Shown: positions 50,320 through 62,079 of the stretch, one piece after another | How positions within the stretch are numbered: the stretch's first letter is position 1 | Layout: each line of letters begins with the position of its first letter | Notes under the pieces: generated by a model | Databases searched by the model: none | Seen by the model: the letters and a program-made list of their open reading frames with translations, nothing else | Told to the model about the DNA's origin: nothing | Assembly: GCA_030620095.1 (NCBI GenBank) | Contig: JAUTXW010000356.1 | Span: 1,678,501 to 1,742,500, forward strand | Direction of reading: 5' to 3' | DNA length: 64,000 nt | From: Kuschelorhynchus macadamiae | Lineage: Eukaryota > Arthropoda > Insecta > Coleoptera > Curculionidae | Program-made: the position numbers and the translations under genes

Positions 50320-51070
50320 TCACTCCAGTTGCGCTCATCAGGCATAAGTGATAACAGAGGAAGAGAATCAAAGCGAAATAGTAAAGTGTTGTATTACAAA
50401 GGTATCCACAAGAAGCAAAAAACAAAACGAAATGTATGAAAAGAAAATTAAAGCAGTCTTTAGAGAGCTCTTTAAAAAATATTTGAAACCCTTCAAGAAG
50501 AAAATAGCGAATTAAAAAAATCAATTCAATATATATATATCGGATTGCTTTGATGAACAAAAAACTATCATTGAGAACTTAGTGAGTGAGAAAAACCAAC
50601 TGAAAGAGGAAAAGACAGTAATGAGGCACGACTAAATGTCATAGAATAAAGGCAGAAAGAGAACTATATAATTATGAATGATAGTCCTAATCAAGACGAG
50701 GAAAATACAGTATAAGTGATAGAGCAAGTTCTAAGATCCATGAAACTAGAAACCAAAAACGAGCATATTGTGGAGAGTTACCACCTGGGTAAACATTAAG
50801 ATGCACCAATATTACTGAAACTAAAAAATCACAAAGAGAAAATCAGGAGAGCAGGAAAGTCAAAGGTTTAAACACTCAGGCATGTGGCTTGCGTGGAAGA
50901 AACAATAATATCTACCTAAATGAAGATTTAATTCCTCAGAATCAAATTTTACTTAAGAGAACGAGGGACTTCAAGAAGTAGAAAAAGCTTCATTCTTACC
51001 CGTAATGGAAAAATCTATTTAAGAAGATCAGCCCTTGATGCTCCAATTTGGATAAAGTGTGAGAATAACT
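50320..51070 (+). pseudogene. LINE ORF1-like protein remnant (coiled coil plus RRM-like part)
   Basis: Frames give a lysine/glutamate-rich coiled-coil part (EKKIKAVFRELFKKYLKPF, TIIENLVSEKNQLKEEKTV). A part resembling the RRM and C-terminal domains of ORF1 proteins follows: VIEQVLRSMKLETKNEHI, YHLGKH, APILLKLKNHKEKIRRAGKS, NNNIYLNEDLIPQNQILLKR, and NGKIYLRRSALDAPIWIK. The order matches insect LINE ORF1 proteins. Several stops and shifts interrupt it. There is no ORF2 downstream on this strand, only terminal-repeat-like sequence. Confidence 0.6.
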
Positions 51071-51192
51071 TGAAATCGAACTAGATAAAGTTTTAAGATT
51101 AAGTTAAAAGATTTAAATTAATAATAGTGAATAATTAATAAAAAAATACATAAGCTGTGATATGGAAGTCGAAGTTCTTGAGGATATAACAG

Positions 51193-51235
51193 TTAATAAT
51201 AAAAAAATAACCATAGGTTATTTTTTTATTATTAA
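51193..51235. other. Perfect 20-bp inverted repeat with 3-base loop
   Basis: TTAATAATAAAAAAATAACC, loop ATA, then its exact complement. It sits just before the hammerhead-like unit. It could act as a strong RNA hairpin or be the remnant of a small insertion. Confidence 0.85.
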
Positions 51236-51315
51236 TCTTGGTAAAGTTCATTTAAATATTATTTTATTAAGTCCTAACACTGGAACCTGTGGTGGACGAT
51301 AGTTTATATCATCTG

Positions 51316-51350
51316 CTGATGATGCTAGCTTGGTTAGCGAAACGCGCGTC
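51316..51350 (+). ncRNA. Hammerhead-ribozyme-like motif, best preserved
   Basis: The canonical box CTGATGA is followed by a stem GCTA/TAGC with loop GCTTGGT, then GAAA-CGCGCG-TC. CGCGCG can form the very short palindromic stem III known from animal type I hammerheads that work as dimers. CTG before the box can pair with CAG after the GTC cleavage triplet (stem I). As in the other examples here, one extra T lies between the CUGANGA box and stem II. Flanks (AACCTGTGGTGGAC, CAGAACGTAACAAG) look like a Penelope-type terminal repeat. Activity is untested inference. Confidence 0.55.
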
Positions 51351-51846
51351 CAGAACGTAACAAGTTGTGGTGTAGTGTGGTTAGAAATCTTGTATTTTGA
51401 AATATTTTATTAAATATTTCTAGCCTTTCTTCAAGCATACAACTTACAAAGTTGTGAAATAATCATACTAACTGAATGCCACAACATTGACTCCCAATTT
51501 ATATAAAAAAAAAGAAAAAATTGTTTCGTTTTTATCTACCAGAATTCCAGACCTGTCGAAATTACACCTCAAACATTCGTAAACTTGACTTGTTCCCAAG
51601 GTGCGTACTATGTATAATATTAATTTTGTTTTAAATGTATTTTTGTTTTTATGAACCTTGTATGTTTTAAATGTAATGTTTTTCGAGTGATGTTTTCTCA
51701 GTAATGTTTTTAAACATTAAATATTAACTATATATGTTTTTATTGTAGAAAATAAATATGTCGAGAAAGTTCAATATAATGAGCGAAACGTCGATTGAAT
51801 TATGTTTTACTTCTGAAGGAGTTAACCTATGCCTAAGAAAATAATT

Positions 51847-51851
<5 letters not shown>

Positions 51852-51908
<57 letters not shown>
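51852..51908. repeat. (AT)n microsatellite
   Basis: About 55 bp of alternating AT with one GT interruption near the end. Confidence 0.95.
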
Positions 51909-52720
51909 TTCAACACGATACCTATCCAAAACATCTAGAAGTACCGTGTGAGAAACCGTGTCGAAAGTTTTCGCCAGATCTAAAAATACCGCTTGTTTTC
52001 TGATTCCTGTCTAAATTATTTGTAAAATTCTTGAATTTTTAAATTGATTTCTAGATCATATATTGTTATTAAGTAAAAAAAATTCTCCTAAGATTATTTA
52101 TTATATTTTTGTTCCCAGGGTTTTTACATATGGGAGTGATAACTGAAGTTTTAAAATGATCAGAAACCATACCTTTTTTGAAAGCTGAATTAATTATTTA
52201 CACAATGTGTCTAAAAATGCAAATGTAAAATTTTCATTACTTTTGATGTAATGGCATCCATCAGTACAATTGTTTTTTAAGCTGTTATTATATTGTATAA
52301 TATCATTTGAGTTGACTGGTTTAAGAACCATAGAAAGATTTTAATTATGTGTAATTATTACAATTTATCTTGGTTTTATAATTATGTTTCCATTCTTATA
52401 CTTACATTATTAAAATATGAACTACTATATTCAGCTATATATAAAAGACTTTTTGATTTGATTTGATTTGATATGTCTGTCATCTGATAAAATTACTTTC
52501 TCTATATTTAACATTGGTACAGGATCATTGTTTTCTTTTTTTTCATATGCAACTTGACACAATATTTTGCTAACGTTATTTCTAAATACCCTATATCTAA
52601 TAATATTTTCTAAAGTCGAATTTGTTTTAGGTTTTTTTTCATCTTATCCCGATTTTTTTATGGGAGTTTCAGATTTTTTTATATGTTTTATCTAGTATGA
52701 ATTTAGGTGCTTTATTACGG
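51905..52720 (-). pseudogene. Non-LTR reverse transcriptase fragment, antisense, interrupted
   Basis: Minus-strand frames give LINSAFKKGMVSDHFKTSVI and TPICKNPGNKN (RT segment before 'NYRPISLL', here NNLRRIFF), then RKQAVFLDLAKTFDTVSHTV (RT motif A, 'LDLAKAFDTVSH') and LLDVLDRYRVE. Motifs B and C are missing because the sequence breaks at the (AT)n at 51908. Upstream, before an insertion, the frames NNVSKILCQVAYEKKE and IEKVILSDD fit the endonuclease-RT linker. A foreign 3'-tail fragment (about 52319-52476) splits it. Confidence 0.65.
52319..52476 (+). mobile_element. Short LINE 3'-end fragment with (TTTGA)n tail
   Basis: Sequence foreign to the surrounding RT pseudogene ends in TTTTTGATTTGATTTGATTT, a short tandem tail of the kind found at 3' ends of insect CR1/jockey-group elements. 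The RT linker reads on both sides of it. The left edge is approximate. Confidence 0.5.
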
Positions 52721-52724
52721 CCGC

Positions 52725-54290
52725 TCTAATTTAAGGTATTGCTCAATTTCCTTTAAACCATAGTTTATTTTTTTATTTTTTTTTGCTTGAATATCTAATT
52801 TTGAACACTAATATTAGTAATATTTTTTATCTTATCTTTTTTTATATAGGGAAATAATCAGTAAAATCAAAGTTTATGACAAAACCAACTAAATTCGTAT
52901 TGCTTAGATTTAAGCCTTTTCTTTATAAATATGTGATCGAAACAGGTAGCTCAATCACTACGGGTGACTTTCATGAACATTGTCAGAAATCCATGTCCAT
53001 CTCTATGCAATGAGGTTATAGTTAACATTATTAACCTTTACAATCAAATTTGTTACTGTTATTCTAGAGATTGGAGTTAAACTGTTGGATATCATAAATG
53101 GAAAAATTTTGTATGTAAATGGTCTATTTTCTATTTTAACTTCTAATGTAGAACTGCAGAATTACTTTAATTAATATACCGAATTTTAGGTTTAAAATAA
53201 TAATCATTTTAATAATTCTAGTTGTTTGAAAATATTATTTTTTAAAATCTTTTTGCTCTTCAATTGCAAAAAGGATGTACTTAATTAATAGGGGTGAAAG
53301 TACGCAGCTCCATAAACTCCCTGGAGCTACGCTCTGTGAACTTATTTTCGTTCGTTTAAGTTCGTTTTATTTATATTACTACAGCATAAAAAGTGCAACA
53401 AAGACAAACCATTTGTATTCCTACACTTTTTTTCCTTATAGAGGAACTCTTTAATTCCAGCCCTGGCCTCTTATATTAGATAGTTTGAAAATACTGAAAA
53501 TCTTGTATTTTTGGCCAATTTCAACACATGTAGTTTTCATGGAAGCTTAATACCTTTAAGGATTTTTCTAACTAATTTAAATTTACAATTACTATCAGAA
53601 TACGATATTGAATCTAATCGTATAGTGTCTTTAGTCAAGAACAGAATTTAGTAATTGCCAACAGTCATAACATCTGTCACAATACTACGATTCAATTTTG
53701 AGGTATATACTAATTTTTTTATTATCAACAAAGGAACCGTTCTAGTTCACCATGCACATTTTTCTAATATAACACCATTATTATCGATATCAGGTGCCAG
53801 TTGTATTTATTTAGTACCTGTTTTCAGGAAATACTGAATGACTATGTCAACAAAAATTGTATCAACCCAACCCAGAGTTTGGTCACGGTATAAAGTAATT
53901 TCGTATCTTATGTATCCAAAAAGTATATGCATGTTCTACTTTGATTTTATTAATATTTATTTTGTTATTAAGTGAATAAAGCGTCATTAAAAAAATAAAT
54001 ATAAAAATATGGATATTAAACTTTATTTAGTTCGCGTTATTTCGTCTAATTAAAAATTTGACGCCGTTGAAAAACTTTGTTTTTCAACGGCGTTTCATTC
54101 TTTTTGGGCTACCCTGTTAAATAGATAAAAATTATTTTGTATACAAAAAAATAAAATAAATTACGTGTTTTTCGCAATATTACGTAGATTTTATTTTAAA
54201 TATATATACAATACAATACAATTTTTCAATCAAATCAAATATATTACGGATTTGTTTACATCGCAACAGGATACAGATTTAGTTTCTAAT
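52725..54290. other. No gene recognised
   Basis: A+T-rich DNA. The open frame at 53655-53837 has no recognisable domain. It holds a perfect hairpin at 54061-54093. Confidence 0.45.
54061..54093. other. Perfect 15-bp hairpin with GC-rich base
   Basis: ACGCCGTTGAAAAAC, loop TTT, then GTTTTTCAACGGCGT. It is much more GC-rich than the DNA around it and lies within ~25 bp of a GGGCTACCCTGTTAAATAG phrase. It could be the terminus of a small transposon or a structured RNA element. Confidence 0.8.
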
Positions 54291-54293
54291 TAA

Positions 54294-54294
<1 letters not shown>

Positions 54295-54353
<59 letters not shown>
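54295..54353. repeat. (AT)n microsatellite
   Basis: About 57 bp of alternating AT. Confidence 0.95.
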
Positions 54354-54357
<4 letters not shown>

Positions 54358-55079
54358 TTACAGGTTACTGCACCCAGAGAACTAAATCTTCGTATGTGCA
54401 AAAATCACAAAGTTAATAATAGTAACCAATTTTTCTTATAATTATATGACACAGAAATTCTAAAGTGGTGAGTCGTTTGTAACATGTGATATAGCTAAAT
54501 TCACAATAGATATCTAAAATAATACATTGACCTTAATACAATTTGTGCCTACGAATATTCTACAACTTTTGGCGATTTTTTTCTGATTAAGTATATTTTT
54601 GATATGTAAGGGAAGCAGATTATAATTTTTGTTTTATTGATCTAATGTTAATATTGGTGACACTAGTAGGTATTATTCAATTTCTATTAATCTTGCTGCG
54701 AGTTTCATGAGAATGATTTACATAATTTCTTAGATGACTGTTTTTATGGACAAAAACTGCCGTTGATAACACATATAAAGTTCTTACATTTAGTATATCT
54801 GCAGAATATAACAAGTGAGTTGAGTAGAATTTATTTTTCCTATGAATGGTCTTTAAAATAAAGTTTTGAAAACCACCACACCATATCTTATCAGAAGTTC
54901 TACCAGTGCTTTATATAGTAAAATCAGTAGTTTTTGATTGTGAGCTTCTCTTAAAATATAAAATTGATGAATTAATATTCTTATAGTTTTTGTAAGTTTT
55001 AAAATATGCGGCCCCCACTTAAGGTGTTTGTCAATGACAAGTCCAAGGCATTTTGACGAGTCGACTTCAGCAATTGGAG

Positions 55080-57215
55080 CATCTAAACTTTCTTGCTGAG
55101 TTCCGATGATGGACGATTTGATGAAGTATGTGAGAATGCAATGTAATTCGTTTTAGTGGTGTTTAGTGCAAGTTTAAAAGTGTCAAGCCAATTTTTAATA
55201 GCCGCAATACCATTAATGGACAACTCCTTCACCTGATCTCAACTATGACCCTCAAAGATCACAGCCGTGTCATGAGCATAAGATATGATATTACCACCAT
55301 CTATATTCATACATGTTAAAGAATTTACGTATGCGATAAAAAATATGGGGCCTAAGACTGTTCCCTGTAGAATGCCAATTTTTATGGTCAGTGGACTACT
55401 CTGAGCCTCACCTATTTTTAAAACTTGTTGCCTTCCATCCAAGCAACTCCTGAAGACATCCAACACAGTACCCCTAACTCCATAAGTATCCAGAGCATTG
55501 AGAAGCAAGTCATGGGGTACTGGGTTAAATGCCTTCGCCAGATCTAAGAAGACTGCTAGGCATTTATTGTTTTGTCAAGACGAGATGTTATTTGGCTAGT
55601 TAATTCATACATTGCATTCTCAATACTCACACCATTTCTAAATCCAAATTGAAAATTTGATAGAACACTATTGCTTTGAAGAAATTCAATTAGTCTTTGC
55701 TTAAGGCCCTTTTCAAGAATTTTGGAGAAATTGTTGATTACACTTATAGGCCGGTAGTTAGATATGAAGAACCTGCTTTGTAAATTGGGGTAACCAATGA
55801 AGTTTTGAATTTACTCGGAACTCTACCAGTTTTAAAAATTGTATTTATAATATGTGTTAAACGATCTATTATAAACCTATGAGCAAATTTAATCAACTTT
55901 TTTGTTAAGTGGCTTTAAAAACACAGAAGCATTGATCATAGGATCAGTTCTAAAGTCATATGTGGGATTATTAATATTCCTATACATTTCCAGTCCAATA
56001 TTGATATAACAATCATTGCAAAAATCTGTCATACCAGTTTCGTTACGAAAATTAGTACCATTGTTCTGTATAACAATCCTTTTGCTAGATTTAGTTTTAC
56101 ATTCATCTCTGACTTCAGAAATGATCCTGTATATTTTTTTAACATTGTTCTTATTGTTATCTATTTCCAATTTATAATAGTCATATTTGCATTTATTAAT
56201 CAATTTACTGAGGTTATTTCGATATTCCCTGAATTTGTTATAATCAAAAAGATTAAAATTTGAACGAATTTTTTTCATTTTGTCCCTTGTTTCAATAGAG
56301 TTTATAATGCCATTGGTTATCCAAGGCTTAATTTTATTAAGTTGTTTTGCATTATATATTTTTCTACTATTTGACTTGTTTAATAAACTAAGGAATATTT
56401 CATAAAATTTATTTGTTGCAATCATTCGATTTTAAAACATCAGACCAGTCTTAGTTTTGTAGTAAATTTTGTAAGAGACAATAATCAGTTTTATAAGTAG
56501 TGAAAGTTTTAGCTTCAAGAGGTAAGTTTGGATGAAAGTCGTCTTTATTAATGTTAATCATTACAGGACAATGGTCTGTTTCTGCAGAATCAAGAATGAA
56601 AGAACTATATTTTAGTGAGTTTACCTTTAATTTTCTCCCAACAAATATGTGGTCTAGACATGAACTGGTATCCTGTGTAACTCGAGTGGGACCGCTAATG
56701 GTTGACAGAAATCCAAAATGATTTAATATGGACATATAAGAACTGACATGATTATCATTTAGATCACAGAGGTTAATATTTATATCTCCTATTATAAAAT
56801 CAATTTGATTTGGGGTACTTGCTAGAAGGTAATTTTCAATATCCTCTAGAAAATATTGAACATTGGTCGAAGGAGGTCTGTACAACCCAGTTATTCCAAA
56901 TTTTATATTGTCAAAAGCAAAACTGATTTCAGTAATAGTAACTGAAGATTTATTCAATGTTACTTTTGTGAAATTTGCATTTAAAGCTGATCTAGTAAAG
57001 GTCACCACCCCATCATTTTTATTAATATCAGCACCATTGTAAAACATATCATATCCATGGATACTGTATTGTTCTTCGATATGCCAACATTCACTCAAAA
57101 TAATGACATCACAGAAATGCAAATTGTATGTCTGGAACTATGTTAAAAAGTCATTGAAGTTTTTTCTAATACTTCGTATGTTGAGATGTAGGATATTTAG
57201 TAGTTTTTTTTTGGA
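55080..57215 (-). pseudogene. LINE ORF2 (endonuclease + reverse transcriptase), antisense, decayed
   Basis: Read from 57215 downward. The endonuclease has LHLNIRSIRKNFNDF, DVIILSECWH, FGITGLYRPPSTNVQYFLED, FIIGDINI(NLCD), SCLDHIFV and SAETDHCPVMIN, with the conserved E, R-P-P, D-x-N and D-H positions visible. The linker has KPWITNGIINSIETRDKMKK and NKCKYDYY (55889-56425). RT motifs: FLDLAKAFNPV-like (about 55520), VLDVFRSCLDGRQQVLKIG, ILQGTVLGPIFFIAYVNSL (motif B) and ISYAHDTAVIF, where the YADD box reads YAHD so the second catalytic position is altered. Several stops and shifts interrupt it. Jockey/CR1-group assignment is by motif pattern. Confidence 0.8.
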
Positions 57216-57329
57216 TAAAGTTTTTTATGAAGTACGTCACACTCAATAGTTTCTTGTTGAATATCAGGTTGTAACAGGTACCGATCTTGAAGTACGTTTC
57301 TTGTTGTTTTAAACCATTATAATTTATAG

Positions 57330-58560
57330 CCATAATCAATTTTGCTCTTCAAAATTTTTAGCAAATATTGGTAGGTCGGACATGTAAGATTATTTGCAGC
57401 ATGTTTAACATTGTAATTAAGCTCGTATCTTGAGTTGGCTCTCATACAGTTGCCACATTTTTTTGGACTTTTGAACAGTCCTTCACATTATGGTCTTAAG
57501 CACAATTTTCACAGACTTCGTCATTTGGGCATGTTTCACTTTTGTGGTAATGCTCTTGACATTTGAAGCAGCGGGGCACAGATATATCTTCATATATGGA
57601 ACATGTTTCCTAACCTATGGAAACCTTACCACAGTCTATAAGATTGTGAAACAGACTAGGGCAACATTCACAATAAATTGTGGATACATTATTGTATTTT
57701 GACTTCTTGATAAATTTTATGGTTAATTCGTCACTGTTATTTATAAATATATTTTGTTCTTGTTTTATTTTTGTTAAGGTTACCTTCATATCTGACTATT
57801 TTGAATCTGGGACTTTTCATTTTAGTTAATTGCACATCGTAGTTCAGCAACACTGCTTCCGCTTTGTTTTTTAAAGTCTCTGTGTCTTTCTTGCTAACAC
57901 ATTTTATTATCAGGCTTCGATTTTTTGTGGTGCGTGTATTCCTTACTCCAACTTTTAGTTCATCTAGGGCCGGTTGCAAAAAGCTCAATTGAAGTTTAGA
58001 ATGTTTAACGAAATGTCGAATTTGACAGCAGATTCCTAGATTTCTATAAGCAGCTTGTCAAATCCGAAAGCTTGGTTAAATATTCAAAACAGCAATTAAG
58101 TTTTGTGCAACCGGCTGCTAGTCTAATATTATTCTTCAAGACAATTTTCGTCTATTCTGGTTGTTGTGTTTTTTCGGCTTAATTATTAAACTTGGAATAT
58201 TATTGATATTTGTTTTGTTCATTGGTATTTGTGTAACTTGGCTGTATGATGTTATGTTGTTTGGTTCAGTGACTGTTGATTTAGATTCTAATTCTTCAAT
58301 TTTCTTTCTAAGTTATTGAATGATTTCTTCTTTACTGGAGATTATATCAAGTTTATCCAATATTGTATTATTTAAGAGGAGATGGCTGTTAAAAGACAAA
58401 CATTTCTCACAATGGAATTTCAACACCTTTTCTTTGAGCTGGATGATTCTCACTTCGGATGATGTTAGTTAAGAACAATCTTTGCAGTAGCCTGTGTTAC
58501 AAGAATCACAAGGAAATACAGAATCTCTCTGTTTAAACTCTTTGTAGACGTCGCATTCCA
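57330..58560 (-). pseudogene. LINE ORF1 (PHD-like finger, coiled coil, zinc knuckles), antisense
   Basis: Upstream of the ORF2 on the same strand, starting at ATG 58560: MECDVYKEFKQRDSVFPC and CNTGYCKDCS (Cys-rich, PHD-like), LKFHCEKCLSFN, a helical segment (IQLRKKIEELESK with a stop), then the central part NRSLIIKCVSKKDTETLKNK, and C-terminal CCHC knuckles PRCFKCQEHYHKSETC and CENC-DHNVKDCSK. This domain order is common in ORF1 proteins of jockey/CR1-group LINEs, which bind element RNA. It is disrupted by stops and by a MITE at 57967-58117. Confidence 0.7.
57967..58117. mobile_element. MITE inserted in LINE ORF1
   Basis: 151 bp with terminal inverted repeats GGGCCGGTTGCA / TGCAACCGGC(TG). 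Inverted similarity continues inward (AGCTCAATTGAAGTTTAGAA against TTTAACC...CAATTAAGTTTTG). It is flanked by CTA on both sides (57964-57966 and 58118-58120), a 3-bp target duplication as in PIF/Harbinger-type elements. Confidence 0.75.
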
Positions 58561-58589
58561 TTGTTTAAGGTTATATTTGAGAAACCTTG

Positions 58590-59470
58590 GATAATGTCCA
58601 ATAATTGGGTTATTTTGACCACACTTTTTTGTTTATTGACATATTGGATTTGGGCATACAATTACCCAGAGATTCCAAAGTTGTTTGGTAACGTTGTGGA
58701 AACCTTTTGACAGTTGTCATATGATATAACTGACAGTTGACAAGATAGGAATCACATGTGATTCGGAGGTTATGGTTGCTCCCAAAAACTCGAATCCTTC
58801 CGAAGGCTCTACTGAAAAAAAACACTCCAAGCCAAAACCTGCAAACACTCTCCCAGGTACTTTTTGTTACAAGTGTTACACAATTTACTAGACAAATTCT
58901 ACGATTTTAATAATAAAATATGCAAATCAAACACCAAATTCTTAGAGACGACTCACGCAACTCAATGCAAATAGTTCTGTCAATGTTAGAATATTTACCT
59001 CAACTATTTCTATCTGACTATTATCGGTTTGTGCGTTCTCAAAATATTTTGTACGTTTTTATACCGTTTAAAAATATGGAAGATATACCCATAATCATTT
59101 GAATAATTTTACAGCTTAGCTGCAAAAAATCCCGAATTACTGTAAATTTCATACAGCATCTACCATAAATTCAAATCTTCTGTTATTAAAAACAAACCAT
59201 CGTATTAAAAGAAAACGCTTTTAGTATGTTCCATCTAACTACCGGGCATGTTAATACTTTCTTAGATAAATGTATGTACATGTATAATTGCAAAAAATAT
59301 GTTAAAAACATCCGTAATAAATACGCTTTCTTTTCATTATTGTTACAGTTGTAGATACATTGTTTTACTTAATCTGCAATTAGAGTATGTATGTTTGAGT
59401 CGTAAGTAGCTATTATTTAGCCAAATGGGATACTGGTAACAAATACGCTGACATACTTTTGGACACAATT
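58590..59470. other. Probable LINE 5' region, then no gene seen
   Basis: 58590-58860 precedes the ORF1 start on the minus strand and may be its 5' untranslated/promoter part. The rest is A+T-rich without recognised genes. Confidence 0.4.
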
Positions 59471-59479
59471 ATTTTACAA

Positions 59480-59925
59480 GTAAGAGGGAATTATTGCAAT
59501 CGTAAAAAATCATCTTCCGAGATTTTTGCAGATCTTTGAGTTTTAGGGCCCCTAGACCCCAAAAAACATTTTCTCGCATTTCTGTTAGCATGTTGTTGTG
59601 TCTATACGCGACATAAGTAGCTTAAAAACTACGAAAACTTCAAATTTTCGTTAAAAATCAAAGATCATAGATCAAATGGTTACATTTTGCTACAAATTCA
59701 ACATGACTGGAACAAAAGAACGGCCTCACAAAATGTAAAAAAAATATTAAGAAACAACTTATCGAATAAATTAACTTGCGCAGAAATAAAGAATGATATA
59801 AAGATAGGATGGAAACATTTTTATTTAAATCTTTTATGAAGGAACAAAACGCAGGTCTAATAAAAAGTTTAAATATTTGGTGAAATTCTCTTTCGTCGAA
59901 TAAAACATTCTTTTCATGCAAGAAA
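59480..59925 (+). repeat. Family A repeat, diverged 5' portion
   Basis: Contains AAGAGGGAATTATTGCAATC, TAAAAAATCATC, CCTAGACCCCAAAAAACATT, TTTCTGTTAGCATG and a degraded GGAACAAAAGAACGGCCTC module. More diverged than the copies at 6.9 and 36 kb. Confidence 0.6.
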
Positions 59926-60229
59926 ATAATAAAGGATATAATATATTTTTTGTAGTTCGCGTAAATAAAGATATGAAAAATAAATAATAATATTAATAAT
60001 ATACAAAAATATATTCTAATTTTGTTAATTTTCTAGATAATATTAGGCAACAGTGGAGCATAAAACACCATTTGAATAACACCAAGTAAGTACTGATGAG
60101 ATTCCTATAAAAAAGATCTTTCAACGTGATTCCCTTAGTCCACTATGGTTTTGCTTAGCAACAAATCCGCTATCCAACATGCTAAGCAGTGCAAACTAAG
60201 GTTTTAAGATCAAAGCCGAAAGAATATAA

Positions 60230-61130
60230 CATATACAGTATCTAATCTCCTTTATATAGGCAATATCAAACTATACGCCGGAAATCAAAAATAACTAGAC
60301 GACCTAAAGAAAATTACTCACACATTTTCCGGGAATATTTACATATAGTTTGGATTAGACAAATGTCAAATCCTAAATATCTTAAAAGGCAAAACAGTTG
60401 GAGGCAATATGACCCTACCAACGGAGATAGAGTTCAAGCAATGGAGGAAGGTGAAATCTACAAATACCTCGGATTCCAACATGCACACTTATTGGAGAAA
60501 ATGCCGGCAAGATCAAGAATAAGAGATCAGTATTTTAAAAGAAGACCGAGCTAAATGCAAGAAACCTTATTACTGGAATAAACACCTATGCGATACTTGT
60601 ACTTGCTTACGCATTTGAAATCCTGAAGTAGACTCAAACTGATCTGCAGGAGATCGAACGAACCACCCGTACTATGCTGAATAAATACAGGGGGCATCAT
60701 CTCAAGGCATTTATATTCAGGACAACCCCGCACAGAAAAGAGGAAGAGCTCTCATTGACGACAACCTTACACAGTCTAGTAAATTAAGTAAATTGAGATA
60801 TTTCTTTTTCGGATCAGCTGAAACTTCTGGTATGCATATGATAACAAAATTAGCCGACAGATCGCACATTCCACTCAAACATGCGAACAACTACATAGAA
60901 ATAACGACAATCTCTGATTCTGATATACGGCAGCAATGGGCGTAGTTTTGCGTGGACAAAACTACAATAATTTAAACCAAAAGCATAATTAACATCAAAC
61001 AAGTGGCTAAGTAATGAATTGCTCTTCTCGGAGACAGAAGTTGTAATTCAAGATCAGACTATAAATACTCACAACTACAAGAAGTTTATCAATAAGGCTC
61101 CTCATCAGAGAACTTACTTATCGTTACACA
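60230..61130 (+). pseudogene. R4/Dong-like (REL-endonuclease) LINE, RT C-terminal part
   Basis: Frames read YIGNIKLYAGNQ (the position of the YxDDIKLYA motif C; both Asp codons are changed), FGLDKCQILNILKGKT, MEEGEIYKYLGFQHAHLLEK, then in further frames ELNARNLITGINTYAILVLT-like sequence, QTDLQEIERTTRTMLNKYRG, and QDQTINTHNYKKFINKAPH. This is the typical 'thumb and connector' order of R4/Dong/R2-related LINEs. Frameshifts are frequent. It continues at 62080 after an insertion. Confidence 0.65.
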
Positions 61131-62025
61131 TAGCCAAAACCTATTGGAACTCTTTCTCACCGCTCACCTAGAGCTTTATGAGCCTTCCATTTTCTCCTCT
61201 CTGGATTCCTCTGACCACGGTCTTATTACTGTTTCCTGTCCGATGCAGCAGGAAATTGTAGAATCCACGTACTATTTGGCACTATAAATCCGCTGATTGG
61301 AATATGTTGTGGGATTTTTACTCTTCGATCCCTTGGAATAATGTTTGTTTGTTTCTCTATCAATGATCGTCAGGAAATTTGTTCCCAAATCTCGGATATA
61401 ATCCAATTAGGTATAGAAACGTTTAGACCATATACTATTAAGACTTCAAAACCTCCCAACAATAAACCGTGTTTTCAAAATCCAGCGATAATACCAGACT
61501 AGAGAAAATTCGTACTCATCAGAATTTCCTTAACATTACTTCAGAAAATCTACAGGCTAAAAAAAACGCACGAAATTATTACAATCGGTTGCCAAAACCA
61601 TTAATCAAAACTTCTGCGAAAGCTCTTTTCCACACTTAACTTCTGGTGATGAAATAGTCTCCACGTCTAAAGCAAAAGCTGAGCTTTTTGCAAAACAATT
61701 CGCCGTAAATTCTACTTTAATCCCTGCTCTTCACTTCCCCCTTTTATCAATGTCAGCTTTCCCATACAATATCCACGAAATTACCTTCAGGGTTAAAAAG
61801 GTACAACATATTTTTAAAACACTTAATGTCAATGTGGCCTGTCCAACAGCAAAGACCAAGGACGTCCCACTTTATTCGGTCCTTTATTCACAGAGTGTCC
61901 CGATATGGAATGTGTTACCAGCAAGTGCCTTCCCCTCTTCTCCTAATCTGCAAGCATTTAAATCCTGTATCAATAAACTTTCCCTGTCTTCACTGAAAAC
62001 AACCACGGTAGCTAGTACTTAGTAC
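61130..62025 (+). mobile_element. Nested fragment of another LINE (jockey-like), RT core deleted
   Basis: Pieces read LLELFLTAHLELYEPSIFSS, LDSSDHGLITVSC (end of an endonuclease domain with SDH), the linker NTRLEKIRTHQNFLNITSEN then NARNYYNRL, an RT start-like ITFRVKKVQHIFKTLNVN, and directly afterwards the C-terminal phrase VPIWNVLPASAFPSSPNLQAF and FKSCINKLSL. The RT catalytic core is missing, so this is an internally deleted copy inserted in the R4/Dong-like element. Edges are approximate. Confidence 0.6.
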
Positions 62026-62079
62026 GTGGTATGCTCACAGATAAAAAAAATATAACATTCAATCGGGCAAGTGTAGAAG

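Noticed and set aside
50325..50345. Minus-strand CTGATGAGCGCAAC as a hammerhead core
   Set aside because: The GAAA box is not positioned after a matching stem II.
51760..51800. GAGCGAAACGTCGATT as another hammerhead
   Set aside because: It has the GAAACGTC part but no CUGANGA box and no stem II.
53655..53837. 60-codon open frame as a host gene
   Set aside because: No domain, codon pattern or splice context supports it.
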